NCBI GenBank assembly: GCA_963773085.1
Contig: CAVYZS010000009.1
Span: 1-64,000, forward strand
From: JAENVT01 sp963773085
Lineage (GTDB): Bacteria; Actinomycetota; Acidimicrobiia; Acidimicrobiales; Ilumatobacteraceae
Length of the DNA stretch: 64,000 nucleotides
Direction: 5' to 3'
In this document: positions 1 to 9,960 of the stretch, in pieces
Layout: every line of letters starts with the position of its first letter
Position numbering within the stretch: position 1 is the stretch's first letter
The notes under the pieces: generated by a model
Told to the model about the DNA's origin: nothing
What the model saw: only the letters and a program-made list of their open reading frames with translations
The model's database searches: none
Program-made: the position numbers and the translations under genes

Positions 1-750
1 ATGAGACGGGGCTGCTCCTCGACTGTCGGGGGCCGCTACCGGCGTTGCCGCACACTGCAAACTTGTGGGAACGATCGCATTCATCGCTGCCGTGGTTGCC
101 ACTCCCCGACAGCAATGGTGGGCGTTCTGGCTCTACGCAGCAATCCTTGCCGGCGCGGCCGCCTACGCCCGTATCCCCCTCGCACAACTCGCCCGGCGTC
201 TGACCATCGAGTTGCCGTTCGTCGCCTTCGCCTTGTTGATGCCACTGGTCGGCCGGGCACCGAAGGTCGACGTGCTCGGAGTGCCCCTGTCGGTGGCCGG
301 TCTGTGGGCCACGTGGGGGATCATCGCCAAAGGCACACTTGGGGTGGCGGCAACACTCGTGCTGGCATGCACGACGCCCGTGCCGCAACTGATCGCGGCG
401 TTCGAGCGCCTGCGGGTGCCACGAACACTGACGGCGATCATGGCCTTCATGATCCGATACGGCGACGTCGTGACCGACGAGATGCGGCGGATCCGTGTCG
501 CCCGCGAATCACGGGGTGGCCAGGCCCGCTGGCTCTGGCAGGCTCGGGCAGCTGCCTCATCAGCAGGCCGCGCTGTTCGTGCGGTCGTACGAACGCGGTG
601 AACGCGTCTACTTGGCGATCGGTATCACGCGGTTACTCCGGCTCGATGCCGTTGCTCGCCGGCGACGACGGGCGCGCTCGGTGGTTCGTGTGCCTCCTCC
701 CGGCCGTCGCCGCGACGACGATTGCGGTGTGCGCCTGGATGGTGCCGTGA
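1..750 (+). CDS. cbiQ: ECF transporter transmembrane subunit, CbiQ family (frame broken)
   Basis: Membrane subunit of an energy-coupling-factor importer, probably for cobalt or nickel, that couples the ATPase to the substrate-binding subunit. Frame 2 (about bases 5-560) gives hydrophobic segments and the coupling-helix region. Frame 3 then gives the CbiQ signature LFVRSYERGERVYLA, and frame 1 gives SRGYSGSMP and a last membrane segment ending at 750. Removing one base near 562 (GGCC) and one near 623 (GG) restores a single frame, so two indel errors are likely. The 5' end is uncertain: a TGA at 2-4 may be the stop of an upstream gene (cbiM or cbiN would be usual). The stop overlaps the GTG start of the ATPase gene. 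Family is clear; the metal is inferred from the family. Confidence 0.82.
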   Translation: MRRGCSSTVGGRYRRCRTLQTCGNDRIHRCRGCHSPTAMVGVLALRSNPCRRGRLRPYPPRTTRPASDHRVAVRRLRLVDATGRPGTEGRRARSAPVGGRSVGHVGDHRQRHTWGGGNTRAGMHDARAATDRGVRAPAGATNTDGDHGLHDPIRRRRDRRDAADPCRPRITGWPGPLALAGSGSCLISRPRCSCGRTNAVNASTWRSVSRGYSGSMPLLAGDDGRARWFVCLLPAVAATTIAVCAWMVP

Positions 751-1499
751 ACGCCCCAGCGATTCACGTCTCCGACGTCACGTTCTCCTACCCCGACGGA
801 CATGTGGCACTCGACGGCGTCGAGCTCACCGTCGAACGAGGCGAGCGCGTCGCCGTGCTCGGCCCCAACGGTGCGGGCAAGACCACCCTCATCCTGCACC
901 TCAACGGCATCCACATTCCCCAGAGCGGCACGGTCGACATCGGCGGATTGACCGTGGCCAAGCCGAACCTCGGCGAGATCCGGCGGCGGGTCGGCATCGT
1001 GTTCCAGGACCCCGACGACCAGCTCTTCATGTGCACGGTCCGCCAGGACGTGGCGTTCGGCCCGTCCAACTTGGGCATCGCCGGCGACGACCTCGATGCC
1101 CGGGTCCACATCGCGCTGCGCGCTGTCGGCATGGAGGGCCACGCCGATCGGGCGCCGCATCACCTCAGCTTCGGTGAGCGTCGGAGGGTCGCGCTCGCGA
1201 CCGTGTTGTCGATGGACCCCGACTTGCTCGTGCTCGACGAGCCGTCGGCGAATCTCGATCCGGCCTCGCGACCGCGAGCTCGCCGACATCCTGCCGGTGA
1301 GCTCGACATCACCATCGTGTTGGTCACCCACGATCTGCCGTACGCGCTGCAACTCTGCACACGCTCGGTCGTGCTCGACCATGGCCGTGTCGTGTCCGAC
1401 GACGACACGTCGGCAATTCTGGGGAACGAATCGCTGCTGTCCGCCCACCGCCTCGAGTTGCCGTTCGGTTTCGACGAGCGGCTGCTCGACGGCGTCTGA
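747..1499 (+). CDS. cbiO: ECF/cobalt ABC transporter ATPase, CbiO family
   Basis: Cytoplasmic ATPase that powers the CbiQ-type importer. It has Walker A GPNGAGKTT, a Q-loop in VFQDPDDQLF, signature LSFGERRRVALA, Walker B LLVLDEPSANLDP and the H-loop in VLVTHD. GTG at 747 is chosen because it overlaps the CbiQ stop (GTGA). Between the D-loop and H-loop (about 1265-1300) the protein reads wrongly for some ten residues, while the next frame reads RELADIL as expected. An extra C near 1271 and a missing G near 1292 cancel, so the frame recovers. This is probably a pair of sequence errors. Length, about 250 residues, is a little short of the usual 260-280. Confidence 0.9.
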   Translation: MNAPAIHVSDVTFSYPDGHVALDGVELTVERGERVAVLGPNGAGKTTLILHLNGIHIPQSGTVDIGGLTVAKPNLGEIRRRVGIVFQDPDDQLFMCTVRQDVAFGPSNLGIAGDDLDARVHIALRAVGMEGHADRAPHHLSFGERRRVALATVLSMDPDLLVLDEPSANLDPASRPRARRHPAGELDITIVLVTHDLPYALQLCTRSVVLDHGRVVSDDDTSAILGNESLLSAHRLELPFGFDERLLDGV

Positions 1500-1521
1500 C
1501 ACGGGGCGGCCTCTACCGGCG

Positions 1522-2454
1522 TCACCGCATGAACGCCTCGATCTCCGATTCCGTGGGCATGCCACCACGTGCTCCCACCTGGGTGACCGAGAGCGAGGCC
1601 GCGGCGACCGCCACGGGGACGGCCACGCTCAGGTCATCCCCGCGGGCCAGTCGAGCAGCGAGCACCCCGTTGAACGTGTCACCGGCTCCGGTGGTGTCAC
1701 GCACGGTGACCGTCGGTGCGGACAGCTGCCGACCGACGAGATCGGCAGTGACCACCAGCACCCCGTCACCACCCTGGGTCACGACAACCGGCCGATGACT
1801 CGCGGCGACGATCAGCGACACGTCTCCGACAGCAGACTCGCTACCAGCATTACCCAGCAACTTCACGAGGTCGCTCAGCTCCGAACCGTTGGGGGTCAGG
1901 ATGGGGCCGAAGCGAGCAGGTCGGCGACAATCGGCAGCACCGGCGCCGGATTCAGGATGCACAACACGCCCGCCGCCGACGCTGCCTCGACCGCGGCGGC
2001 GACGACCACCGCTGGGATCTCGGTGCTCACCAACACGCACCCGGCCGACGGCAGCACCGCCTGTAGGCGCAACCTCACGTGGTCGACGCCGAGCGCCGCG
2101 TTCGCACCCGCGCCAACGGCAATCTGGTTCTCGCCGCGCTCGTCGACCACGATCAGTGCCACACCGGTCGACTCGCCGCCGAGCACGGCGACATCGCTGA
2201 TGTCGACGCCCTCCTTGGCGAGCTCGGTCAACGCCGCGGTACCCGTGTCGTCGGCACCGACCGCGCCGATCAGGCGGACGGTGCGCACCGGCGCGTGCTG
2301 CCGCCACAGCAGCGTTGGCACCCTTGCCTCCTCCATAGGTCTGCACTCCCCCACCCACCACCGTCTCGCCAGGGCCCGGCAACCGCTGTGCAGCGACGAC
2401 GAGGTCGACGTTGATCGCACCCACCACGATGACTGTTGGCGAAACGCCCGTCAC
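1522..2454 (-). CDS. rbsK: Ribokinase-like PfkB sugar kinase (frame broken)
   Basis: Predicted cytoplasmic ATP-dependent kinase of ribose or a related sugar. The N-terminus has the PfkB motif region GAINVDLVV and GGGKGANAAVAAARAG. The middle, in another frame, reads GAVGADDTG and NPAPVLP. The C-terminus returns to the first frame with LTPNGSEL and the catalytic DTTGAGDTFNGVLAA, where the Asp of GAGD is the base. Breaks lie near 2280 and 1915. The GTG start at 2454 overlaps the stop of the upstream molybdopterin oxidoreductase (GTGA), suggesting coupling. It converges on the ECF ATPase gene. Family is firm; the exact sugar is not shown. Confidence 0.85.
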   Translation of the reverse strand: MTGVSPTVIVVGAINVDLVVAAQRLPGPGETVVGGGVQTYGGGKGANAAVAAARAGAHRPPDRRGRCRRHGYRGVDRARQGGRRHQRCRRARRRVDRCGTDRGRRARREPDCRWRGCERGARRRPREVAPTGGAAVGRVRVGEHRDPSGGRRRRGRGSVGGGRVVHPESGAGAADCRRPARFGPILTPNGSELSDLVKLLGNAGSESAVGDVSLIVAASHRPVVVTQGGDGVLVVTADLVGRQLSAPTVTVRDTTGAGDTFNGVLAARLARGDDLSVAVPVAVAAASLSVTQVGARGGMPTESEIEAFMR

Positions 2455-4420
2455 GACAGACTCGACACCTCGACCCGGGCATCGTTGAAGGTCGCCCCGC
2501 CGGCGAGATCGGCGAGGTGATCCGGAGCGAAGACGTTGGCCGTGAAGCCGTTGTGACCGTCGCGACGCCACATTCCCTTCGGCATCGTTGCGCGACACCG
2601 CGTCTCAACGCTGCGTCGACGGCCACCGTCGCCTCGATCGTGTGTCGGCCATCGGTGATCCTCGCCCGGTCGCCGGCGGCGAGTCCCCTCGACGCCGCAT
2701 CCGCCGGATGCAGGTGCAGGTCTGCGCTCGCCGGGGCGATGTTGCCGAACATCGAACTGGTGGTGCGACTGGTGGCCGGTGTGATCAGTGTCAGCGGCAG
2801 ATCAGGCCGCTCGAGAGCGCGGTATGCGGGTAGCGGGTCGACGCCGTCAGCGTCGCACACCAACTGCACCCTGGCGCCGGGGTCAACGTCTCGGAACTGC
2901 ACGACGCCACCGGTTGGAAGCTTGGCGAACGGAAGCATCCGATCGCCGAGAGCGAGGCGTCGGATACGCTGAGGGTCTGGATCCCACTGCTGCGGGTCGA
3001 GGCCCAGACGGATGCCGACACCTACGCTGACCTCGTCGTTGGTCCGACTCTCGCCGACTCGCGGGATCACGGCCGGCGCCGTTTGCATCACGAACGACCC
3101 GTAGCTGCCGACGATCTCGTCGACCTCGAACTGCGAAGTGGCCGGCAGCACGAGGTCGGCGAATCGGGCGGTGTCGGTCATCGTCAGATCGTGCACGACG
3201 GTGAACAGGTCGTCGCGGGCCAGGCCCTGCAGCACGATGGCCTGTTCCGGGCAGGTCGCCGCCGGGTTGGAACCCTGTACGAACAGCACCTCGACTCGCC
3301 CGCCTTCGTCATCGGTCAGGATGCGTCCGAGCCGGTTCATGTTGATCGGTCGCCGCGGAGGCGGCGCGACATCGCCGACGACACCCACGCCGTACTGCAT
3401 CCGTGTCGAAACCCGTGCCCCCGCTGATCGAGTTGAAGACACCGGAGCCCGGAACGCCGAACTGACCGGCCAGCAGCGGGAAGGGCGAACACTGCCCGGC
3501 TGGCAGACCCGCCGTTGCGGTTGCGCTCCTGACCCCAACCGACCCTCAGCATCGCCGGTCGGATCGTGCCGTACATCTCGGCGAACGTCTCGATGTCGGC
3601 GGCGGCGACGTCGCAGATCTCGGCGGCACGCGACGGTGTCCACTCCTGACAAGCTTCGAGATACAGCTCTGCGCCGTCGACCCAGCGGGTGATGAACTCG
3701 TGATCGATGTGACCGTTGCGCTGCAGCAACGCCGCCACGGTCATCGCCAACACACCGTCGGTGCCGGGCCGCACGGCAAGATGCAGATCGGCTCGGTTGG
3801 CGATCGGCGTTCGGCGCGGGTCGACGACGATCAGCCGGGCGCCGGCACGGCGCCGCTCTTCGATCACCGGCGACAGATGCGGTTGCGACACGTTGGGGTT
3901 GGCTCCCCACACCACGATCAACTCACTGTGTTGGAGATCATCCGGGTCGGCCGAAGGCATCGAGCCGTAGGTGCGATCCCACGCCTCACCGACGACCGCG
4001 GCACAGATGGTGATGTCGGTTCGGGCAGCGCCGAGGTGCTCCCACACCAAGGGCGAGAGGCCGGCCTGAGCCATCTTGCCGGCCGACGAGTTGTACAGAT
4101 ACGGCACGACCGAAGCCCAGCCGTGGGCACTCACAGCTTCGCCGATCGTGGCGGCGAACAGATCGAGTGCCTCGTCCCACGTTGTTTCGACGAACTCACC
4201 CAAACCTTTACGACCGACGCGACGAAGCGGGGTGGTGATGCGGTCGGGCCCGTGTAGGAGTTGAGGTGTGTGTTTGACCTTGGCGCAGATCCACCCCTTC
4301 GTTGCCGGGTTCGGACCGTCGGTGGCGCGCGTCGAGGCCGACCAGGACGCCGTTCTCGACCGTGGCCTCCAGGCTGCAGCTGTCAGGGCAGTCGAGTGAG
4401 CAAGCGGTGATCATCCCCAT
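2451..4420 (-). CDS. Molybdopterin-dependent oxidoreductase, 4Fe-4S type (frame broken)
   Basis: Large subunit of the DMSO-reductase superfamily, binding bis-MGD and one 4Fe-4S cluster. The N-terminus reads ITACSLDCPDSC with a fourth Cys in GWICAKVKH, the cluster-binding pattern. Later segments read VVWGANPNVSQPH, LIVVDPRRTPIANRADLHL, LPATSQFEVDEIVGSYG and, near the end, the cofactor-cap region MWRRDGHNGFTANVF. Frame breaks near 4325, 3485, 3400 and 2598 split it. Repaired it would be about 655 residues, normal for the short assimilatory-type members. The substrate is unknown. No electron-transfer subunit is adjacent. Parts of a molybdate transporter lie at 38903-40773. Confidence 0.85.
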
Positions 4421-4470
4421 GCCCGAAGCGTAACTGCACGGGGCTTGCCTGCAGTCAAGGTGGAACGGTG

Positions 4471-4887
4471 CTAGAGGGCCCGCATCGCGTTGTCCCGCGG
4501 ATTGTGCTGCACCTCGGCCAGGCCGAGTGCCTCCAACACCGGGGGTACGTAGTTGCCGAATCGCCCGCGCAGGCCTTTCTTGAGTCCGTACCATCCGCCC
4601 ACCGGGTTGTCGGCTGATCGCCCCCACGCCTCGACGGTGCCCTGCTTGGCCTCCTTCTGCTCGTCCGCGTTTCCGAGGAGCATCCACGTGCCGTGTGTCG
4701 TCAGCATCTTGTGCAGGTCCTCGATGCACCGCAGGTGGTACCGCAACTGAGTCCCGCCGACCTGCACGACCAACGCCGGCGGGTCCGCATCCGGGTCGCG
4801 GTAGGCCTCGAACTCGCTCTTGCCCGGCGGGGTCGTCAGCTGCCACGGGTCGATCGGTGTGCCGGATCCTCGAGCGTCGTCGGTCAT
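4471..4887 (-). CDS. Small conserved protein of unknown function
   Basis: A soluble protein of 138 residues with no signal or membrane segment. It reads as a conserved single-domain protein: a proline-rich start (DPWQLTTPPGKSEF), a strand region (ALVVQVGGTQLRYHLRCI), then TVEAWGRSADNPVGGWYGL and a C-terminal basic region ending NPRDNAMRAL. I recognise it as resembling an actinobacterial DUF family (possibly DUF6855) but cannot confirm the number. ATG at 4887 is preferred over an in-frame ATG three codons upstream. It lies just upstream of the molybdopterin oxidoreductase on the same strand with a 50-base gap. No function is claimed. Confidence 0.75.
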   Translation of the reverse strand: MTDDARGSGTPIDPWQLTTPPGKSEFEAYRDPDADPPALVVQVGGTQLRYHLRCIEDLHKMLTTHGTWMLLGNADEQKEAKQGTVEAWGRSADNPVGGWYGLKKGLRGRFGNYVPPVLEALGLAEVQHNPRDNAMRAL

Positions 4888-4947
4888 ACGGCACATCGTC
4901 GTCGATCAAACATGACATCTTCTGTCGTGATTCCCTAGATTCGTGCC

Positions 4948-5659
4948 ATGCGCGCCGGCAGATTGGTCGACATGTTGCTGACTCTGCAGCATCGCGGCAG
5001 GTTGACCGCAGCCGAGCTCGCCGCCGAATTGGAGGTCTCGGCGCGGACGATCCTCCGCGACGTCGAGGCGCTCAGCTCGGCCGGTGTGCCGATCTACACC
5101 GTTCAGGGGGTAGGTGGTGGAATCGAGCTCGTCGATCAGTTCAGGACTCGACTCACTGCGCTCACCGCAGAAGAAGCGTCGGCGCTCCTGCTCGCTCGGG
5201 CAACCGATCGTTGCCGACCATCTCGGCCACGGTCCTGCGGCTGCCGCAGCACGTCGAAAACTCCTCGATGCTCTTCCCGCTGGACTGCAGGCTCGGGCCG
5301 AGAGAATCGACGGCTGGTTCGTCCACGATCCCATCGGCCGTGGCGGCAGCAGCCTCCCCTATGGCGAGTTGCGCCGTCTGGGGAGCGCCATCGAGGAGGC
5401 TGTCGAGGTCGAGATCTCTCTCGGCAACGACCAACGGCGACCGGTGCGACCGCTGGGTATCGTGCTCGCCGCGGGCTCGTGGTTCCTGGTCGTGCTGTCC
5501 GGCGGCGGCGCCAGCGGCACGGACTTCATGTGCATCGACGATCTCCGAGGTCTGCGGCTGACTCGCCGCAGCTTCGCCCGTCCGAGCCACTTCGACCTGC
5601 TGGCCACGTGGCGCCGCCTCGCCGATGTCCCACACGCCCCGGTCTCGATCAGTCGCTGA
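4948..5659 (+). CDS. WYL-domain transcriptional regulator with DeoR-type HTH (frame broken)
   Basis: Predicted DNA-binding regulator. Residues 1-60 form a helix-turn-helix: RLVDMLLTLQHRGRLTAAEL, then LEVSARTILRDVEALSSAGVPI, the recognition region. The usual GGGIEL wing follows. After a frame break near 5200 the second half reads LGQPIVADHLG, then a WYL-type ligand domain (IDGWFVHD, PLGIVLAAGSWFLV, FMCIDDLRGLRLT) and a short C-terminal extension. About 236 residues repaired, somewhat short of the 310-330 common for the family. It ends 11 bases inside the transglutaminase gene, which converges on it. It could regulate the ATP-grasp cluster, but nothing in the sequence proves that. Confidence 0.82.
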
Positions 5660-6524
5660 TCCGTGACACCTCGACCGCCACCGACAGCTCCTGTGTCGCT
5701 GGGGATCCGAACACCACGCCGCGCACCGGCGCGACATCGGCGTAGTCACGGCCCCAACCCACCGTCACGTGGGACAGCGGCGGCACCTGATCGTTGGTGG
5801 GGTCCACGTCGAGCCAGCCCCAACCGGGGATGTACACCGAGCACCAGGCGTGCGAGGCGTCGGCGCCCACCAATTTCGGCTCTCCGGGAGCCGGCTCGTT
5901 CTCGATGTAACCGCTCACGTAGCGCGCCGGCAGACCGAGCGAGCGCATCGTGCCGATGGCCAAGTGGGCGAAGTCCTGGCACACACCTCGGCGATGAGTC
6001 AGCACATCCGCGAGCGGAGTACTGACGTCGCTGAACCCGGGGTCGAAGGCGAACTCGGCAAAGATGCGATGAGAGAGGTCGATCACGGCTTCGTGGAAGG
6101 CACGTCCCGGTAGGAACGACCACGACGCAAACCTCGCCAGATCGGCCGACGGCGTGACGAGCGTCGATTCGATCGAGCACATCCTGGCCAGCAACCCATC
6201 CTGACTGCTGTCGCTGGCGACGATCGTGCGCAGCTCCTCCCATGGCGGCGACCAGACCAGTTCGGTCGGCGTCGTCAGATCGACCTCGCAGGACCCGATG
6301 ACCACCAGCTGGTCGTGGACCTGGTCGACGGCTCGGTATGACACGTGGTTGCCGAAGGCATCGAGGTACTCGTCGGCGTGGTCGGCGGCAGGCAGAGTCG
6401 TCACCTGGGAATCGACCACCGTCTGCGTCGGCGTCGGGCGGGGTCGTAGGTGGGCCACCGTGTGTCCATTGATGACCTGGGCGCTATAGCGGTACTCGGT
6501 CGTGTGAGTCACGCGATAGCGCAT
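5649..6524 (-). CDS. Transglutaminase-like cysteine peptidase
   Basis: A 291-residue protein with the bacterial transglutaminase N-terminal beta domain (about 1-100, starting YRVTHTTEYRYS) and the transglutaminase core. The triad is visible: Cys182 in RRGVCQDFAHL, His225 in DASHAWCSVYIPG and an Asp near 239-241 in WLDVDPTND. In this family the fold usually acts as a peptidase or amidase rather than a crosslinker. The ATG overlaps the stop of the upstream ATP-grasp/alpha-E gene (TGATG), so it is the last gene of that run. No signal peptide, so it is probably cytoplasmic. The genomic pairing with ATP-grasp and alpha-E proteins is a known recurrent one. Confidence 0.92.
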   Translation of the reverse strand: MRYRVTHTTEYRYSAQVINGHTVAHLRPRPTPTQTVVDSQVTTLPAADHADEYLDAFGNHVSYRAVDQVHDQLVVIGSCEVDLTTPTELVWSPPWEELRTIVASDSSQDGLLARMCSIESTLVTPSADLARFASWSFLPGRAFHEAVIDLSHRIFAEFAFDPGFSDVSTPLADVLTHRRGVCQDFAHLAIGTMRSLGLPARYVSGYIENEPAPGEPKLVGADASHAWCSVYIPGWGWLDVDPTNDQVPPLSHVTVGWGRDYADVAPVRGVVFGSPATQELSVAVEVSRISD

Positions 6525-8999
6525 CAGCCGAGACCGCCAAGGCCACGGCGTGCCGGGTGGGTGAACCAGGCCAACATCAACTCCCTGATCAGCTCGAGGA
6601 GCGGCCCGCGCACATCGAGCACCAACTTCGCCAACGACTCGGGGCCCTCTCCCAGCCGTCCTCGCGCGGCAGCATCGAGGAACCGGCGATGCTTGGATGC
6701 ATCGGGGTTCCACGGCAGCGCGGCGAGGTGCTCGTTGATCCGGTCGAGTTGAAAACCAGCGAACGCGGGTTGGAGTCGTCGTGCACCAGAAGGTCTTCGA
6801 TCGCCGCGACACGCACATCGCTGCGGTACCGGCGGCGGTAGGCGACCAGGCTCTCGCTGGCGCCGAGCACGAGGTCGTACACCGGTTGGGCAACGTCGTC
6901 GTCGGGCGTGTCGGACAGAGTCGCTTCGATCACACCAAGCAGGAGCACCGCCCGTTCCAACCGGCGACCGAGATCGAGGAACCGCCAGCCGGGCCCGCGG
7001 ACCATGCTCTCCATCACCAGCCCAGCCAATGCGGCGAGATCGACCATGATCCGGTCGAGGCACTCCGTGATGAGGAAGGGGTCGCTCTGATCCGTGGTCA
7101 CCGCCAGCAGCGAACGCTCGTTGTCGAGACCGTTGATCACCTGCCACGTCGCGGTCGACAGGAACTCGCGCACGCCGCCTGCGTTGGCAGCAAGGTGTCC
7201 GAGACTGTTGGCCACGGCACCCGACCTGTCACCAAGGGCCGCGGCCACCTCGCCGGCCAACACGTCGGTTCCGTCGGCCGATTGCGGCGCCTCTTCGTCC
7301 ATCGGGCGTCCACCGCTGACCGCCCGCAGACGCGGCAACGCCATGGGCCAGCCACGGCGAGGCCAGCAGGATGGGGTCGCTGCCAGCGCGGGCGATGACC
7401 AGCCGGGCTGTCCGCGTGGCCGCCTCAGCACGCTCGGCATTGCGCCCCAGCCAGAACAAGGCCTCTGCCGAACGGGTCGGCAACGAGTCGCGCAGGTCGA
7501 TCTGAGGAAGCCGGGTGCGCCGGGCGACCCCCGCAGAGCCGGTGGCAACCCGTTGCACCGTCGGGTCCGTGAGCACCCAGACGTCCTTGCCGAATGCGTC
7601 CGAGGAGTTGATCACCAGCTGTCCGGGAGCAACGTGACGCCCGTGTCCGCCCGGCAGCACGATGGCCTCGTCGCCGATCCGAACCGTCTGCACTCGGATG
7701 CTGGCCGTTCCACTGCGCAACTCACCGTCGATCGCGACCGGTGTGCTGGCGAACTCGATCTTGGGTTGCACCACGTAACGGTGCGGGCGCGGCCGTGAGG
7801 CGGTCGAGCCAATCCGTCGTCTCGGAGTCCGTGAGGTCATCTCCGAACACCGATGCATCGGGCGAGACCGGATCGGTGTCGTGGAACACGAAGGATTCCG
7901 GTGCGGCACGTACAGCCGCGAGCCGATCGCGATCACCGCACCACCACGTGTCGATCGATGCCAGCTCGAGGGTCTCGCCGAGCAGATGTCGGGCGGCGTC
8001 GGCAAGGAACGGTTGCAGCCACAATCGATCGGCAAGTCCGCTGCCGAGCGAATTGGCGACGCCGACATGCCCCTCGCGGACCGCCTGCAGCAGACCGGTC
8101 ACACCTCCGGCGCCGGAGGGACCGAGCTCCAGCGGATCCGACCCGGTGTCGGCCAGGCGGCGAAAGACGACGTCGATCTGCTCCAGGCCGCCCAACGTGC
8201 GCAGCCACACACGACCGCCTCGGGTGATGAGATCTCCGCTGCTCGCCAGGTGATAACCGAGGTGGGCGGCGAGGTACGACGCCTCGACGAAGCCCGGGCG
8301 TTGCGGGTTGGGGCCGAGCAGGATGGCGCGCGGGCCGGAAACCGACTCCGGTGCAACGGCCGTCAGAGCCGTCCGGAGATCGGCGAACCAGCCCGACAAC
8401 GGAGTCACGCCGAGGTGCCGGAACGGTTCGGGATACAACCGCGACAGGACGGTGCGGTTCATCAAGGCGTACCCGCATCCGGTGGGCGCATCCGTGTGAT
8501 CGCGCAGCACCAGCCACCGGCCCGACCTGTCGCGAACGAGGTCGGCGGCGTACAGCATCAACCGCGGCCGCCGGACCGGGACTCCGACAGCAGCCAGTTG
8601 GTAAGCCCGCGAGCCCATGACGGCAGCGGTCGGAATCACCCCGTCGAGCAACAGTCGCCGGGCCCCGTACAGATCGTCGAGAACGGCATCGAGCACCCGC
8701 GTGCGTTGACTCAAGCCGCGCTCGATGCCGCGCCACTCGGCGGAGCCGATCACGTAGGGGACGGGATCCAGGCCCCAGGGCATGCCGATCTCACGGTCGT
8801 CGTGAAAGACATGACCAGCACCCTCGGCAACCAACAGGCGCTCGGCAACCATCTGCCGCCGCACGATCTCGTGGGCGCCCAGCTTCGTCCATGTGTGGAC
8901 CATCGATTCCCAATGCGGGCGGACGCTGCCGCCGGCGTCGACGAGTTCGTCGAAGCGGCCCGCCGTCGGCACGTAGGACGCAGGTATCCCGGTCTCCAT
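6524..8999 (-). CDS. Circularly permuted ATP-grasp fused to alpha-E domain (frame broken)
   Basis: About 825 residues after repair. The N-terminal 500 residues are a circularly permuted ATP-grasp (type 2) domain. It runs from WTKLGAHEIVRRQMVAERLL through PWGLDPVPYVI and DLVRDRSGRWLVLRDHTDAP to WLRTLGGLEQIDVVFRR, and ends with LVINSSDAFGKDVWVL. The C-terminal 300 residues are an alpha-E domain (formerly DUF403) with SAEALFWLGRNAERAEAATR and FLDLGRRLERA. Frame breaks near 7785, 7350 and 6745. These proteins are predicted amide-bond-forming ligases with an unknown peptide product. The ATG at 8999 follows the upstream alpha-E gene by 13 bases and the stop overlaps the transglutaminase start. Unlike the neighbouring pair, here the two domains are one chain. 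Confidence 0.87.
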
Positions 9000-9012
9000 C
9001 AGGCCAATTCCA

Positions 9013-9960
9013 TCAGTTCGGCCAGGCCGTCTTACCGAAGTAGGCACCGGCGATCCGGTCGCTGATCGCCCCGATCGCGATCTGCAGCCGATCGGCCTTG
9101 GCGTGCAGTTCGTCGGCGTCGAGCAGCACGTTGGGATCGCTCGACGACAGCTCGGCGAGCGCGACCCTGCACGCGGCCAGCACCGACTCGCTCGGCGGCA
9201 ACGCCCTGGCGCTCGACCGAACACCGTCCAAGCAGTAGGCCACCGAGCGTGGGAACGTCGGCTCTCCGAGAATGAACCTGATCACCTCAGTGGCACCATC
9301 ACCGATGGCGGATCGCCTGTTGTACATCTGCAGAGCCGACAACGACCGCAGCACGCTGGACCACTGCAGATCGTCGTACAGCTCAGCGCGTTCCGGGCGC
9401 TCGCCCAACAACAGACCGGCGCGCACATCGAGCACCCTGGTCACCATGTCGCCGCGCTCGATGTGGCGGCCGAGACGCAACATGGTGTAGGCCTCGTCGC
9501 GACTCATCGTCGTCGTGAGGATGCCCAGCACACGCTGATGTTCGGCGATGACCCGTTCCAAGAACCGCGATCGATTGCGACGTTGCACACCCTCGGTCGC
9601 CCCGCGTCCTGAGGCGAGGTAGAGATCGTTGACGGCGTTCCACGCCTGCGCAGGGAGGATGTCGCGACACGTCCTGAGGTTCTCGCGGGCGCTGGCGATG
9701 CTCGAATGGACACTGCCGGGGTTCATCGGATCGGCGACGAGGAACGACACGATCGAGGTCTCGTCGCTCGTTGCGTAGCGCTTGTCGAAGCCCTCGCGAC
9801 CGCCGGTGATGCCGAGGAGGTGATCCCATGCGGGCGGCACGGTCAACGGGAGATCGACGATGACGTTGGAGTGCTCGCGCACGATGCGTGCCGTGCCCTC
9901 GGCACGTTCGAGGTAGCGGGCCGCCCAGTACAACCGCTCTGCCACCCGTGAGAGCAACAT
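9013..9960 (-). CDS. Alpha-E domain protein (stand-alone)
   Basis: A 315-residue, largely helical cytoplasmic protein. It begins MLLSRVAERLYWAARYLERAEGTARIV, the N-terminal hallmark of the alpha-E family (quoted here only in part: LYWAARYLERAEGTAR). Later it has EAYTMLRLGRHIERGDMVTRV and LPPSESVLAACRVALAEL. The family has no proven catalytic role and is nearly always encoded beside a circularly permuted ATP-grasp and a transglutaminase. Here it follows the stand-alone ATP-grasp gene with a TGATG overlap, so the two are probably made in equal amounts and form a complex. It carries no frame break. Confidence 0.92.
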   Translation of the reverse strand: MLLSRVAERLYWAARYLERAEGTARIVREHSNVIVDLPLTVPPAWDHLLGITGGREGFDKRYATSDETSIVSFLVADPMNPGSVHSSIASARENLRTCRDILPAQAWNAVNDLYLASGRGATEGVQRRNRSRFLERVIAEHQRVLGILTTTMSRDEAYTMLRLGRHIERGDMVTRVLDVRAGLLLGERPERAELYDDLQWSSVLRSLSALQMYNRRSAIGDGATEVIRFILGEPTFPRSVAYCLDGVRSSARALPPSESVLAACRVALAELSSSDPNVLLDADELHAKADRLQIAIGAISDRIAGAYFGKTAWPN